DNA of 14,150 nucleotides, taken from Kofleriaceae bacterium. Its GTDB lineage: Bacteria > Myxococcota_A > Polyangia > Haliangiales > Haliangiaceae. The position numbers and the translations under genes are program-made. This document shows, piece by piece, positions 1-7,265 of this stretch (within the stretch, counting starts at the first letter, position 1; each line of letters opens with the position of its first letter). The stretch spans positions 1 through 14,150 of the forward strand of contig JAESTW010000607.1 of the NCBI GenBank assembly GCA_016763395.1, read 5' to 3'. A model generated the notes under the pieces. That model had not been told where the DNA came from. It ran no database searches and saw only the letters and a list, made by a program, of their open reading frames with translations.

Positions 1-1510
1 CGACAAAAACCGGAAAGTAAACCGTAAAGGATGTGCCTTGTCCGAAGACACTCTCCACTACCACCTCTCCGTCATGCGCTAAAACCAGTTCTTTGGCTAT
101 CGACAAGCCCAGCCCCGTTCCCTTTTCACCTGAAGTACCGGATTTACTCGTACTCGTGTACCGCTTGAAAAGTTCGGGAATATCCTTCTCTTTGATTCCG
201 ATGCCGGTGTCGCTAACTACCAATGCCAATTCCTCGGACGTTCTCCCCACTTCGACTGACGCCTTTACACACCCGCCACTGGGGGTGAATTTGATCGCAT
301 TGGACAAGATATTGTTCGCAATGCGCATTAGTGCAGAGCGGTCTCCCAGGATCTTGCTAGTGTCCACTGATGAACTGATATCCAAGATGACTCCCTTGGG
401 ACCTGCGGTGTGAATCAAGCTCTTGACCGAATCCGTAAGTACGTCGAAGAGCTGCACTTCGTCTTTGCGAATCTCGCTCCGGCCACTTGCCATTTTTCCG
501 ATGTCCAACAAGTCGTTTATCAACGACAATAGGTAATCGCCGGATTTTTCAATTCCCCCGACCATCTCCTGGTGTTTGTCCGATAGCGACGGTTCAGCCT
601 GAAGTAGTTGTGCATATCCCAATATGCCGACTAGCGGTGAACGCAAATCATGTGAGCACGCTGCTAGAAACTGATCTTTCACAAGGTCCATATCTCGCAA
701 CCGAGCAATCGAGGCTAAAAGTTCTTTCTGTGTTTTTTCCCGACTCAAATACGCTCGAATCCTCGAAACGAGCTCCTCTTGGAGAAACGGCTTTTCTATG
801 TAGTCCGTCGCTCCCATCTTAAACAGCGATAGGATTCGCGCTTTATCCGGGTTTCCGGAAAGAAAAATGACTGGCAACTCTGAGAGTCCAAGTTCGCCGC
901 GTATCTTTAGAATTAGGGTGTCACCGCCCATACGTCTCATGGTTAGATCTGTGATCACGAGATCCACCGAGTTACTCTCGTCTCGCAGAAACTCTAACGC
1001 GGAGTCACCATCGTCTGCCTCATGAATTTGGATCCCCAAACGTCCGAGGCTACTGCGAATGAACTTTCGAGCAGTCGAGCTATCATCCACAACAAGCACC
1101 GACATGCCTTCAAACTCAGTCCCTCGCCCGAGCACTTGATTCACCCGACTAAGCAGATCACCCGATTTCCACGGTTTTTGCACAAAGTCCGCAGCGCCAA
1201 CACGAAACCCGCGCAGGCGATCCTTGTCCGTGTCACTCGATGTAACAAATACGGCTGGAACTCGATCGTTGCCAACCCGGCTAAGCCTTTGGCGAACCTC
1301 ATCGGTGTGCAAATGTGCCAAAAACTCAAAGCCATCCATGCCCGCCATGACAACTCGAAGAGTAATGAGATCGATATCCGGCACCGAGGTGAGAATCCTC
1401 ATCGCCTCGGCAGGAGTAGTGGCCTCGTGTATCTCGTACCCAGCTGGGACTAGCTCAGCCTTTATAAATCTGCGCGCAACACCACTCTCTTCCAAAATCA
1501 GGAGCTTCAT
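1..1510 (-). CDS. Soluble hybrid histidine kinase: REC-REC-HisKA-HATPase (3' end cut by window edge)
   Basis: Reading the minus strand from ATG at 1510 gives 503 codons with no stop before the window edge. A TGAGGA ribosome site lies about 9 bases upstream of the start. Domains in order: receiver 1 (about residues 1-125), receiver 2 (about 136-258), HisKA dimerisation domain (about 275-345) with phospho-accepting His287 in SHDLRSP, and HATPase_c (about 385-500) with the N box (N400, N404), DTGIGI (434-439) and GTGLGLS (464-470). Receiver 2 has all key residues: D142/D143, D188, S218, K240. Receiver 1 is degenerate: E7/E8 replace the acidic pair and R52 stands where the phosphorylated aspartate should be, though T90 and K112 remain. 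There are no membrane segments or signal peptide, so it should be cytosolic. By family knowledge it autophosphorylates on His and relays phosphate, but partner and signal are unknown. The HATPase domain is essentially complete at the edge (GTSFTVYFPV), so the protein may end shortly beyond or carry further domains. Confidence 0.93.
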   Translation of the reverse strand, partial: MKLLILEESGVARRFIKAELVPAGYEIHEATTPAEAMRILTSVPDIDLITLRVVMAGMDGFEFLAHLHTDEVRQRLSRVGNDRVPAVFVTSSDTDKDRLRGFRVGAADFVQKPWKSGDLLSRVNQVLGRGTEFEGMSVLVVDDSSTARKFIRSSLGRLGIQIHEADDGDSALEFLRDESNSVDLVITDLTMRRMGGDTLILKIRGELGLSELPVIFLSGNPDKARILSLFKMGATDYIEKPFLQEELVSRIRAYLSREKTQKELLASIARLRDMDLVKDQFLAACSHDLRSPLVGILGYAQLLQAEPSLSDKHQEMVGGIEKSGDYLLSLINDLLDIGKMASGRSEIRKDEVQLFDVLTDSVKSLIHTAGPKGVILDISSSVDTSKILGDRSALMRIANNILSNAIKFTPSGGCVKASVEVGRTSEELALVVSDTGIGIKEKDIPELFKRYTSTSKSGTSGEKGTGLGLSIAKELVLAHDGEVVVESVFGQGTSFTVYFPVFV

Positions 1511-1600
1511 TCCAATGTTCCTCAACCTTTCCGAAAATCCCGACAAATAATTGGAATTCCTCTACATATGAATCGGTAGCTTTGCCGAGATATTTATATC

Positions 1601-1633
1601 GATTTCGCAGTGCACAACACATAAAGCGAAATC
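1601..1633. repeat. 8-bp perfect inverted repeat
   Basis: GATTTCGC at 1601-1608 is the exact reverse complement of GCGAAATC at 1626-1633, with 17 bases between. The arms are about two helical turns apart (25 bases start to start). That would suit a dimeric regulator in this divergent promoter region, but an 8-bp match could be chance. Confidence 0.4.
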
Positions 1634-1649
1634 ACGCGAGTGCTGAGAT

Positions 1650-1700
1650 GGGACTGTTTGAATCCATTGACAATCAGATTCCTTTGACATCCAGATTCCC
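1650..1700. repeat. Phased 17-bp direct repeats (two good copies, one degenerate)
   Basis: TTGACAATCAGATTCCT (1667-1683) and TTGACATCCAGATTCCC (1684-1700) are directly adjacent and agree at 14 of 17 positions. The preceding 17 bases (1650-1666) agree at 9 of 17, keeping GAC near the start and GA.TCC near the end. The array ends 35 bases before the peptidase start. It may be an operator for a regulator that binds in phase, or a short tandem duplication. Confidence 0.5.
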
Positions 1701-1734
1701 AAACTAGGCGTTGTTCTGTCGTATGCTGGCCGCC

Positions 1735-3165
1735 ATGAGCGAGCACAAAACCATCGATCCAGCGAAAGCCCAGGCCTTTGTCGACGCCGAATTTGCCGAC
1801 TCCATCGTGCCGGCACTAGTGGAGTACATTAAAATCCCCAACAAGAGCCCCGACTTTGATCCTGACTGGGAGAAAAATGGCTACATGAAGGAGGCCATGG
1901 ACCTAATCGTCGATTGGTGCAAGGAGCATCCGGTCAAGGGCATGGAACTGGAAGTATTGCAGTTGCCCGGACGCACGCCATTGCTCTTCATCGATATTCC
2001 AGGCGAAATCGACGACACGATCATGATCTACGGACATATGGACAAGCAACCGGAGATGAGCGGTTGGGACGACGACCTTGGACCTTGGAAGCCGGTTATC
2101 AAAGGCGATCGTTTGTACGGACGCGGTGGTGCGGACGACGGCTATTCGACATTTTCGTCGCTTACTGCACTGCGCATTTTGCAAGAACAAGGGATCCCTC
2201 ATGCGCGCTGTGTCGTCATTATCGAGGGTTGCGAAGAGAGCGGTAGCCCGGACCTGCCAGTGTATATCGACCACCTAGCAGGGCGAATCGGCACTCCGAG
2301 CTTGGTTGTCTGTTTGGATTCTGGCGCCGGCAACTACGATCAGATGTGGTGCACGACCTCACTGCGCGGCATGGTCGTAGGCAACTTGCATGTCGAGGTA
2401 CTTCGCGAAGGAGTTCACTCTGGCGATGCCAGTGGAATTATTCCCTCAAGTTTCCGCATTGCACGTAGCCTGCTAAGTCGCCTGGAAGACCAAGAGACGG
2501 GTGAGATTCTGCCAAAGGAACTGTACTGTGAGATTCCTGACCAGCGCCGGCAGCAAGCAGAAAAAGTAGCAGAGACCTTGGGCGACAAGGTCTGGGATCA
2601 CTTTCCACTGCATCCTGGCGCAACAACTATCGGCGGCGGAAACACAGAGCTTGTCTTAAACCGGACATGGAAGCCACAGCTCGCCATCACCGGGGCTGCT
2701 GGGCTCCCGGACGTTGGCTCTGCCGGCAATGTCATGCGCCCGATTACCTCACTACGAGTTAGCGTAAGGCTTCCGCCCGAGGTAAAAGGGGAAGCAGCCC
2801 AAAAGCTCGTGAGCGACTTACTCACCAGCGACGTTCCCTATGGTGCCAAGGTACGCTTTGAGTCCGAAGAGGGCAACGACGGGTGGAATGCTCCGCCCTT
2901 GGCGCCATGGCTTGAAAGTGCGATGGACGACGCCTCCAACACCTACTTTGGTAAGCCCTCTATCAGTATGGGCGAAGGCGGCACGATTCCCTTTATGGGA
3001 ATGCTCGGTGACAAATTCCCCGAGGCACAGTTTATGATCACCGGAGTTCTCGGACCGGAGTCCAACGCCCACGGCCCCAATGAGTTCCTCCATATTCCAA
3101 CGGCCAAAAAGCTAAGCTGTTGCGTCGCAGAGACAATTCGGCAACACGCGTTCCGTCCACGTTAA
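1735..3165 (+). CDS. M20 family zinc metallopeptidase (dipeptidase, carnosinase-like)
   Basis: A 476-residue protein, the usual length for M20 dipeptidases of the CNDP/carnosinase type. Metal-site residues are all visible: H101 and D103 in GHMDKQ, bridging D134 in GRGGADDG, catalytic E167 and metal ligand E168 in EGCEESGS, D195 in CLDSG and H446 in NAHGPNE. H228 in GVHSG lies in the inserted dimerisation (lid) domain of the family. By family knowledge it hydrolyses dipeptides or short peptides using two zinc or manganese ions; the substrate cannot be read from sequence. No signal peptide is present, so it should be cytosolic. I chose ATG 1735 because residues from there match the usual N-terminus; ATG 1723 and TTG 1711 are in frame upstream, and none has a strong ribosome site. 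The gene is divergent from the kinase and convergent with the PTS module. Confidence 0.95.
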   Translation: MSEHKTIDPAKAQAFVDAEFADSIVPALVEYIKIPNKSPDFDPDWEKNGYMKEAMDLIVDWCKEHPVKGMELEVLQLPGRTPLLFIDIPGEIDDTIMIYGHMDKQPEMSGWDDDLGPWKPVIKGDRLYGRGGADDGYSTFSSLTALRILQEQGIPHARCVVIIEGCEESGSPDLPVYIDHLAGRIGTPSLVVCLDSGAGNYDQMWCTTSLRGMVVGNLHVEVLREGVHSGDASGIIPSSFRIARSLLSRLEDQETGEILPKELYCEIPDQRRQQAEKVAETLGDKVWDHFPLHPGATTIGGGNTELVLNRTWKPQLAITGAAGLPDVGSAGNVMRPITSLRVSVRLPPEVKGEAAQKLVSDLLTSDVPYGAKVRFESEEGNDGWNAPPLAPWLESAMDDASNTYFGKPSISMGEGGTIPFMGMLGDKFPEAQFMITGVLGPESNAHGPNEFLHIPTAKKLSCCVAETIRQHAFRPR

Positions 3166-3196
3166 TCCTTAGCGGCTGTGGCGATCGAAATAGGGG

Positions 3197-3391
3197 CTAT
3201 GGGGCGTCCGGCGAAGGAAGCGTGGAGTCTGGGACTCCCGCATCTAACGCCGCTGCCTCCAACGCCGTCGCTGGTCCCGAGTGCTGAACGGCAGCGTCGG
3301 GCCACTCGATTTCCACTTGTGCGGGTTCGGCTTTGTTTGAAGCGCCGCAGGCGGACAGGGAAAGAGCTAGTAGTGCCGTCCGATAACTCAT
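3197..3391 (-). CDS. Small predicted lipoprotein coupled to ptsI
   Basis: Encodes 64 residues starting MSYRTALLALSLSACG. This is a short lipoprotein signal: Arg4, a hydrophobic stretch from about residue 5, then a lipobox LSAC with lipidated Cys15. The mature part is about 50 residues, rich in Ala, Pro, Asp and Glu, with no recognised domain. Its ATG overlaps the ptsI stop as ATGA (4 bases), so it is probably co-translated with enzyme I. Residue 16 is Gly rather than Asp, which is compatible with outer-membrane sorting by the rule known from enterobacteria. The signal peptide is short (14 residues) and no homologue is recognised. It ends 31 bases from the convergent peptidase gene, with no obvious terminator between. 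Coding status is likely but not certain. Confidence 0.62.
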   Translation of the reverse strand: MSYRTALLALSLSACGASNKAEPAQVEIEWPDAAVQHSGPATALEAAALDAGVPDSTLPSPDAP

Positions 3392-5145
3392 TTTGCCTCG
3401 ATGTTGCGATTGGCAAAAGCCTCAACATGAATCCGAATAGCACTGGCGTCGGACATCTCGAGCACTTCTTTGGCCAAGGTTTCGAGTTCCCCTATCTCGG
3501 ATGAACATATCGCCTCTTTGACCGCGCACATTGCGACCGAGTGCATCGACAGACTGCGCAAGCCCAAGCCTACTAGAACTAGAGCCACCATCGGATCGCC
3601 AGCCATTTCGCCGCAGATAGACACAGGAATTTCCTCCTTGTCCGCTGACTGAATGACAGTCGAGATAAGCCGGAGTAGCGCTGGATGCAGCGGAGCGTAG
3701 AGATACGAGACAAACTCGTTCATTCGGTCCACGGCCATCGTGTACTGAATGAGATCGTTGGTCCCGATTGAGAAAAAGTCTGTCTCCTTGGCCAGGTGGT
3801 CGGCGATGACTGCGGCGCTGGGCATCTCTATCATGATGCCTAGTGGCAAGTCCTCATCAAAGGCAATCCCATCCTGTCTGAGTTCTTGCTTTACCTCTTC
3901 AACCACTTCCTTGGCAGATCGAAGCTCCTCCATGCCCGAGATCATGGGGAACATGAGCTTCATATTGCCTTCCACCGATGCTCGTAGCAATCCTCTCAGT
4001 TGACTTCGAAACATCGGACGCATGGCTTTGGTAAGACACAGGCGAATCGATCGCAGACCAAGAGCGGGATTCGGCTCATCATGCTGCTCGACAAATTCGG
4101 GCGGCACCTTGTCCGAACCCAAGTCCAATGTTCGAAACGTGACCGGACGGCCATCCATGATCTTCATGGCATCAACCGCGTAACGGAAGTACTCATCTTC
4201 AGAAGGAGGCCCTTCCGCGCCCATAAAATAGTATTCAGTACGTAAAAGCCCTACCCCTTCGGCACCGCGGGTCACAGCTCCCTCGGCTTCTACCAAATGA
4301 TCGAGATTGGCCAGTAGAGTGACCTTCGTGCCATCTTGAGTTACTGCGGGTTCTGAACTTCGGGCGAGTTGTGCAGCACCGGCCACAATTTCTCGGCGCG
4401 CCTGCTCGCGATACGCCGCGACCGTCTCGGGAGTAGGATTGATAATGACAACGCCCTTGGTGCCATCGACGATGACCAGATCATCTCGTCCGACATGCAG
4501 CGAGACATCCTCAGTGCCAACAACCGCGGGGGTATCGTATCCTCGGGCAATGATGGCCGTGTGTGAAGTCTTTCCGCCGACGTCTGTTGCTATGCCCGCG
4601 ACAGCTGCTCGATAGAGCATTGCCGTGTCCGCCGGACTCAAGTCATGTGCGATGACAATCGCATCGGGTGGTGGAGTCACTTGGCCATCTCGGCCCATCA
4701 GGTTTCGCAGTATGCGTTCGCCAACAAAATCGACGTCGCTACCTCGCTCCCTGAAGTAGTCGTCTTCGATGCCATCAAACACCGCTTTGATTTGCTCCAC
4801 AGAGTTGCGCAGAGCCCATTCTGCGTTGATCAACTCATCTCGGATGCTGTTGAGAGTGTTCTTAACGATGTGTTCGTCGCGTAATATTAGTTGGTACGCA
4901 CTAATGATCGCGTAGTGATCCTTCTCCCGTTCTTCGATCTTCTGCTTGATTTTCTCAAGCTGACGTTCACTGGCGTCCAAGGCGCGCCGAAATCGCTCGG
5001 ATTCAACTTCGACTTCATCGGCATCGATTTTTCGCTTGGGAACTTTAAGCTGACGCCGATCGACGATATAGGCCCGTCCGATTGCGATGCCCTGGCAGGC
5101 CGCTATACCGACCTTTTCGACTTCCTTCCTAGCGACCTCGGACAC
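3388..5145 (-). CDS. ptsI: Phosphoenolpyruvate-protein phosphotransferase, PTS enzyme I
   Basis: A 585-residue enzyme I. It takes phosphate from phosphoenolpyruvate onto a histidine and transfers it to HPr in the cytoplasm. Visible landmarks: N-terminal GIAIGRAY, the phosphohistidine loop GGKTSHTAIIAR with active His195, PEP-binding arginines R302 (LLRTE) and R338 (FRTLDLGSDK), IEMPSA, SIGTNDLIQYTMAVDR, and catalytic Cys511 in SICGEMAGDP. The length is normal for plain enzyme I. It lacks the N-terminal GAF domain of the nitrogen-type PtsP. I prefer the GTG start at 5145, one base after the ptsH stop, with GGAGAAGG upstream inside the ptsH end. An in-frame TTG at 5163 would add six residues and overlap ptsH by 17 bases but has no ribosome site. 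Confidence 0.96.
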   Translation of the reverse strand: MSEVARKEVEKVGIAACQGIAIGRAYIVDRRQLKVPKRKIDADEVEVESERFRRALDASERQLEKIKQKIEEREKDHYAIISAYQLILRDEHIVKNTLNSIRDELINAEWALRNSVEQIKAVFDGIEDDYFRERGSDVDFVGERILRNLMGRDGQVTPPPDAIVIAHDLSPADTAMLYRAAVAGIATDVGGKTSHTAIIARGYDTPAVVGTEDVSLHVGRDDLVIVDGTKGVVIINPTPETVAAYREQARREIVAGAAQLARSSEPAVTQDGTKVTLLANLDHLVEAEGAVTRGAEGVGLLRTEYYFMGAEGPPSEDEYFRYAVDAMKIMDGRPVTFRTLDLGSDKVPPEFVEQHDEPNPALGLRSIRLCLTKAMRPMFRSQLRGLLRASVEGNMKLMFPMISGMEELRSAKEVVEEVKQELRQDGIAFDEDLPLGIMIEMPSAAVIADHLAKETDFFSIGTNDLIQYTMAVDRMNEFVSYLYAPLHPALLRLISTVIQSADKEEIPVSICGEMAGDPMVALVLVGLGLRSLSMHSVAMCAVKEAICSSEIGELETLAKEVLEMSDASAIRIHVEAFANRNIEAK

Positions 5146-5146
5146 G

Positions 5147-5425
5147 CTATTCGCCTTCTCCAAACTTTGCGTTCACAAGTTCCACCAGTGCCAAACAAGC
5201 CTCCTGACAACGCTCTCCTTCGCAGCGAATTGAGACCGTAGTTCCCATGGCGGCCACCAGCATCAGAATACCCATGATGCTCTTGCCGTTGACTTCCTGC
5301 CCATCCTTGCCGATATACACTTCACAAGGATACTTGCCGGCAAGCTGTACGATCTGCGTTGCCGCTCGGGTATGTAGTCCCAGCTTGTTTTGAATCTCTA
5401 CTTCTATTTGGTGTTGCTCACTCAT
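5147..5425 (-). CDS. ptsH: HPr phosphocarrier protein
   Basis: A 92-residue HPr that shuttles phosphate from enzyme I to EIIA proteins. His18 in LGLHTRAA is the phospho-accepting histidine (His15 of the classical protein). Ser49 in NGKSIMGILML corresponds to Ser46, the site phosphorylated by HprK, and the sequence around it is intact, consistent with hprK two genes upstream. The first base of its ATG is the last base of the rapZ stop (TAATG), and its stop is one base from the ptsI start. Both junctions point to translational coupling. Confidence 0.97.
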   Translation of the reverse strand: MSEQHQIEVEIQNKLGLHTRAATQIVQLAGKYPCEVYIGKDGQEVNGKSIMGILMLVAAMGTTVSIRCEGERCQEACLALVELVNAKFGEGE

Positions 5426-6279
5426 TAGCCCTGATTCCTCGTTCCGCCCTTAGCAATGTCCCGATGTCTGAGCAAGACATGCCAGTCCTCGCCCAAACGT
5501 TTTGATAATTCTTCTGATATTGCAACCGAGCGATGTCTGCCACCAGTGCAGCCGATCCCAATCGTCACATAGAGCTTTCCTTCACGTGCAAAAAGCGGCA
5601 GTGAAAAGCGAAGATAGTCTTCGATTCGCTCTACGGTCTCTGCCGCTTCTTTTCCAGCGAACACATATTCTGCAACGTCTCGATCTCGGCCGTCTTGCGG
5701 GCCCAATACTCGATCAAAGTGAGGATTCGGAAGATATCTTACGTCGAAAACCACTTCGGACTCCGTTGGCAGCCCGTACTTGAATCCAAAAGACTGAAGT
5801 TTGACCGACAATCTCGCCGCCTCGGAGCGGAACCTATCGCTGATGATCTTTTTGATCTCGTGTACGTTGAGACCGCCCGTGTTGACTAAGATCGCTTCCT
5901 CCCGCAGCGTCGCCAGGACTTCTCGGTCACGACGAATGCCTTCAACGATGTCATCGCCGGAACTTGGGTGACGCCGGCGTGTTTCAGAATACCGCCGATA
6001 TAAAACCGCGTCTGGTGCCTCTAAGAACAGCACATCTACTTTGTGTCCGGCATCGCGAAGCTCGGACATCTGCCGGTGGTATTCCGGAATGAAGCTCTCT
6101 TGCCGCCCATCCACGGAGATAGCGCATTGAGAAATATTCTGTGCCTCTAGGTTCTCTACAAAGGTTAGGAACATCGATGCGGGCAAATTGTCGCAGCAGA
6201 AGTACCCCAGGTCTTCCAATGCACGCAATGCTGTGGTTTTTCCGCCGCCTGCGAGTCCAGTAACAATGACTACTCTCAT
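5425..6279 (-). CDS. rapZ: RapZ family nucleotide-binding RNA adaptor protein
   Basis: A 284-residue protein, the same length as Escherichia coli RapZ (YvcJ family). The N-terminal P-loop is G8-T15 (GLAGGGKT), followed by DLGYFCCDNLP. The family signature DVRYLPNPHFD is present, and the C-terminal domain has the conserved GCTGGRHRSV block (243-252). In enterobacteria RapZ binds small RNAs and directs RNase E to control GlmS; elsewhere the family binds nucleotides and its role is less clear. The P-loop is Gly-rich (AGGG) compared with the usual SGSG but still fits Walker A. Its ATG overlaps the hprK stop by 4 bases (ATGA). The link with HprK, HPr and EIIA follows the common proteobacterial cluster. 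Confidence 0.95.
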   Translation of the reverse strand: MRVVIVTGLAGGGKTTALRALEDLGYFCCDNLPASMFLTFVENLEAQNISQCAISVDGRQESFIPEYHRQMSELRDAGHKVDVLFLEAPDAVLYRRYSETRRRHPSSGDDIVEGIRRDREVLATLREEAILVNTGGLNVHEIKKIISDRFRSEAARLSVKLQSFGFKYGLPTESEVVFDVRYLPNPHFDRVLGPQDGRDRDVAEYVFAGKEAAETVERIEDYLRFSLPLFAREGKLYVTIGIGCTGGRHRSVAISEELSKRLGEDWHVLLRHRDIAKGGTRNQG

Positions 6280-7253
6280 GCTTTGCTCCCCGACGGTTCA
6301 GACGACTGATCAGTTGACGCTTGTCCGGACGCCAGCCGCTGGGCCAAGACCTCTTGGAAATCACGGGCCGAATGTACGCCCAGTCCTTTGAGAATTTGGT
6401 TCCTCGCAGCGACTTCGATAATCGTCGCGATATTTCTTCCTGGCCGTACAGGAATGCGAAGAATAGGCAACTCCTCGCCCAAAATGGAGTACACCTCATC
6501 GTCAACCCCAAGACGGTCGTAGACTTCACCATCCCTCCACTCACGAAGCTCAATGACGAGGTTGATTTGGTGTTGCTCAAGTACGGAACCGATGCCGAAC
6601 AGGTCCTTTATGTTGATGATGCCAAGCCCTCGAATCTCCATATGGTGCTTGATGATGCCAGTACCAGAGCCGGACAACACATTCGGCCCGAGGCGTCGAA
6701 TGTCCACCACATCGTCAGCGACTAGGCGATAGCCGCGTACCAAGAGGTCCAAAGCCGCTTCGCTCTTGCCGATTCCGCTCTTGCCCAGCAGTAAGATTCC
6801 AACACCGAGAACCTCAAGCAACACGCCGTGATGCGATGCTTTGGGCGAAAGCCTGTCCTGCAGAAAATGAGTCACCTGTGCGATGAGCTCGGCACTCAAA
6901 AGAGAGGTCGTCATCAGAGGGATATGATCCCGCCCACAACACTCTACGAGTTCTTCTGGTGGCTCTAGCCCGCGTGTAATAATAATACAAGCTGGATGCG
7001 CCCCCATCACTGTTTCCACCGCCAAGGTCCTCTGGGCACCACTTGCAGAGCGCAAGAATTCGATCTCTGTTCCGCCCAAGGTTAGCAAGCGGCCATCGTC
7101 GAGTTGTTGATCGTATCCGGTGAGCGCTAGTCCGGGCTTTTGGATTCTCGGGACACGAATAACTCGATCCAGTCCACCGTTACCTGCACGCAAATTTAGT
7201 AAGAGAGTTTCTCCGACACCGTCGAGCAGTTCTTGTATTGTGATAGAAGGCAT
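6276..7253 (-). CDS. hprK: HPr kinase/phosphorylase
   Basis: A 325-residue bifunctional enzyme that phosphorylates HPr on serine and can remove that phosphate. The N-terminal domain covers about residues 1-130. The catalytic domain has His142 (HHGVLLEV), Walker A GKSGIGKS (157-164), acidic ADD at 179-181, the family signature EIRGLGIINI (206-215) and the C-terminal VRPGRNIATIIEVAARN (269-285). All catalytic motifs are intact, and the partner HPr keeps its serine, so the pair should be functional. It has an ATG start 12 bases after the ptsN stop, with only a weak ribosome site. The tail after about 308 (Ser, Gln, Gly-rich) is an unremarkable extension. Confidence 0.97.
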   Translation of the reverse strand: MPSITIQELLDGVGETLLLNLRAGNGGLDRVIRVPRIQKPGLALTGYDQQLDDGRLLTLGGTEIEFLRSASGAQRTLAVETVMGAHPACIIITRGLEPPEELVECCGRDHIPLMTTSLLSAELIAQVTHFLQDRLSPKASHHGVLLEVLGVGILLLGKSGIGKSEAALDLLVRGYRLVADDVVDIRRLGPNVLSGSGTGIIKHHMEIRGLGIINIKDLFGIGSVLEQHQINLVIELREWRDGEVYDRLGVDDEVYSILGEELPILRIPVRPGRNIATIIEVAARNQILKGLGVHSARDFQEVLAQRLASGQASTDQSSEPSGSKA

Positions 7254-7265
7254 CGCTTTGTCTGC

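Larger units (their letters stand above)
1511..1734. other. Divergent intergenic region between the kinase and the M20 peptidase
   Basis: This 224-base gap must carry the promoters of both the kinase (leftward) and the peptidase (rightward). It is AT-rich around 1588-1600. It contains an 8-bp inverted repeat, phased 17-bp repeats and a GGAATTCC palindrome (1553-1560). Two TTGACA hexamers (1667-1672 and 1684-1689) match a -35 box, but neither has a convincing -10 hexamer at 16-18 bases, so no promoter is called. Confidence 0.6.

Noticed and set aside
33..1550. Several plus-strand open frames of 100-143 codons across the kinase region
   Set aside because: They lie antisense to the histidine kinase, whose minus-strand frame is continuous with all family motifs.
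1667..1705. TTGACA boxes as sigma-70 promoters of the M20 peptidase
   Set aside because: No acceptable -10 hexamer lies 16-18 bases downstream of either; they are better described as part of the 17-bp repeat.
3162..3504. 93-codon minus-strand and 108-codon plus-strand frames over the ptsI/lipoprotein junction
   Set aside because: Both are in other frames than ptsI and the lipoprotein. They are Arg- and Ser-rich without motifs, whereas the 64-residue frame has a lipobox and a coupled start.
5146..5163. TTG start of ptsI at 5163
   Set aside because: It has no ribosome site and overlaps ptsH by 17 bases. GTG 5145 has GGAGAAGG at a workable distance and starts one base after ptsH. This remains a judgement, not proof.
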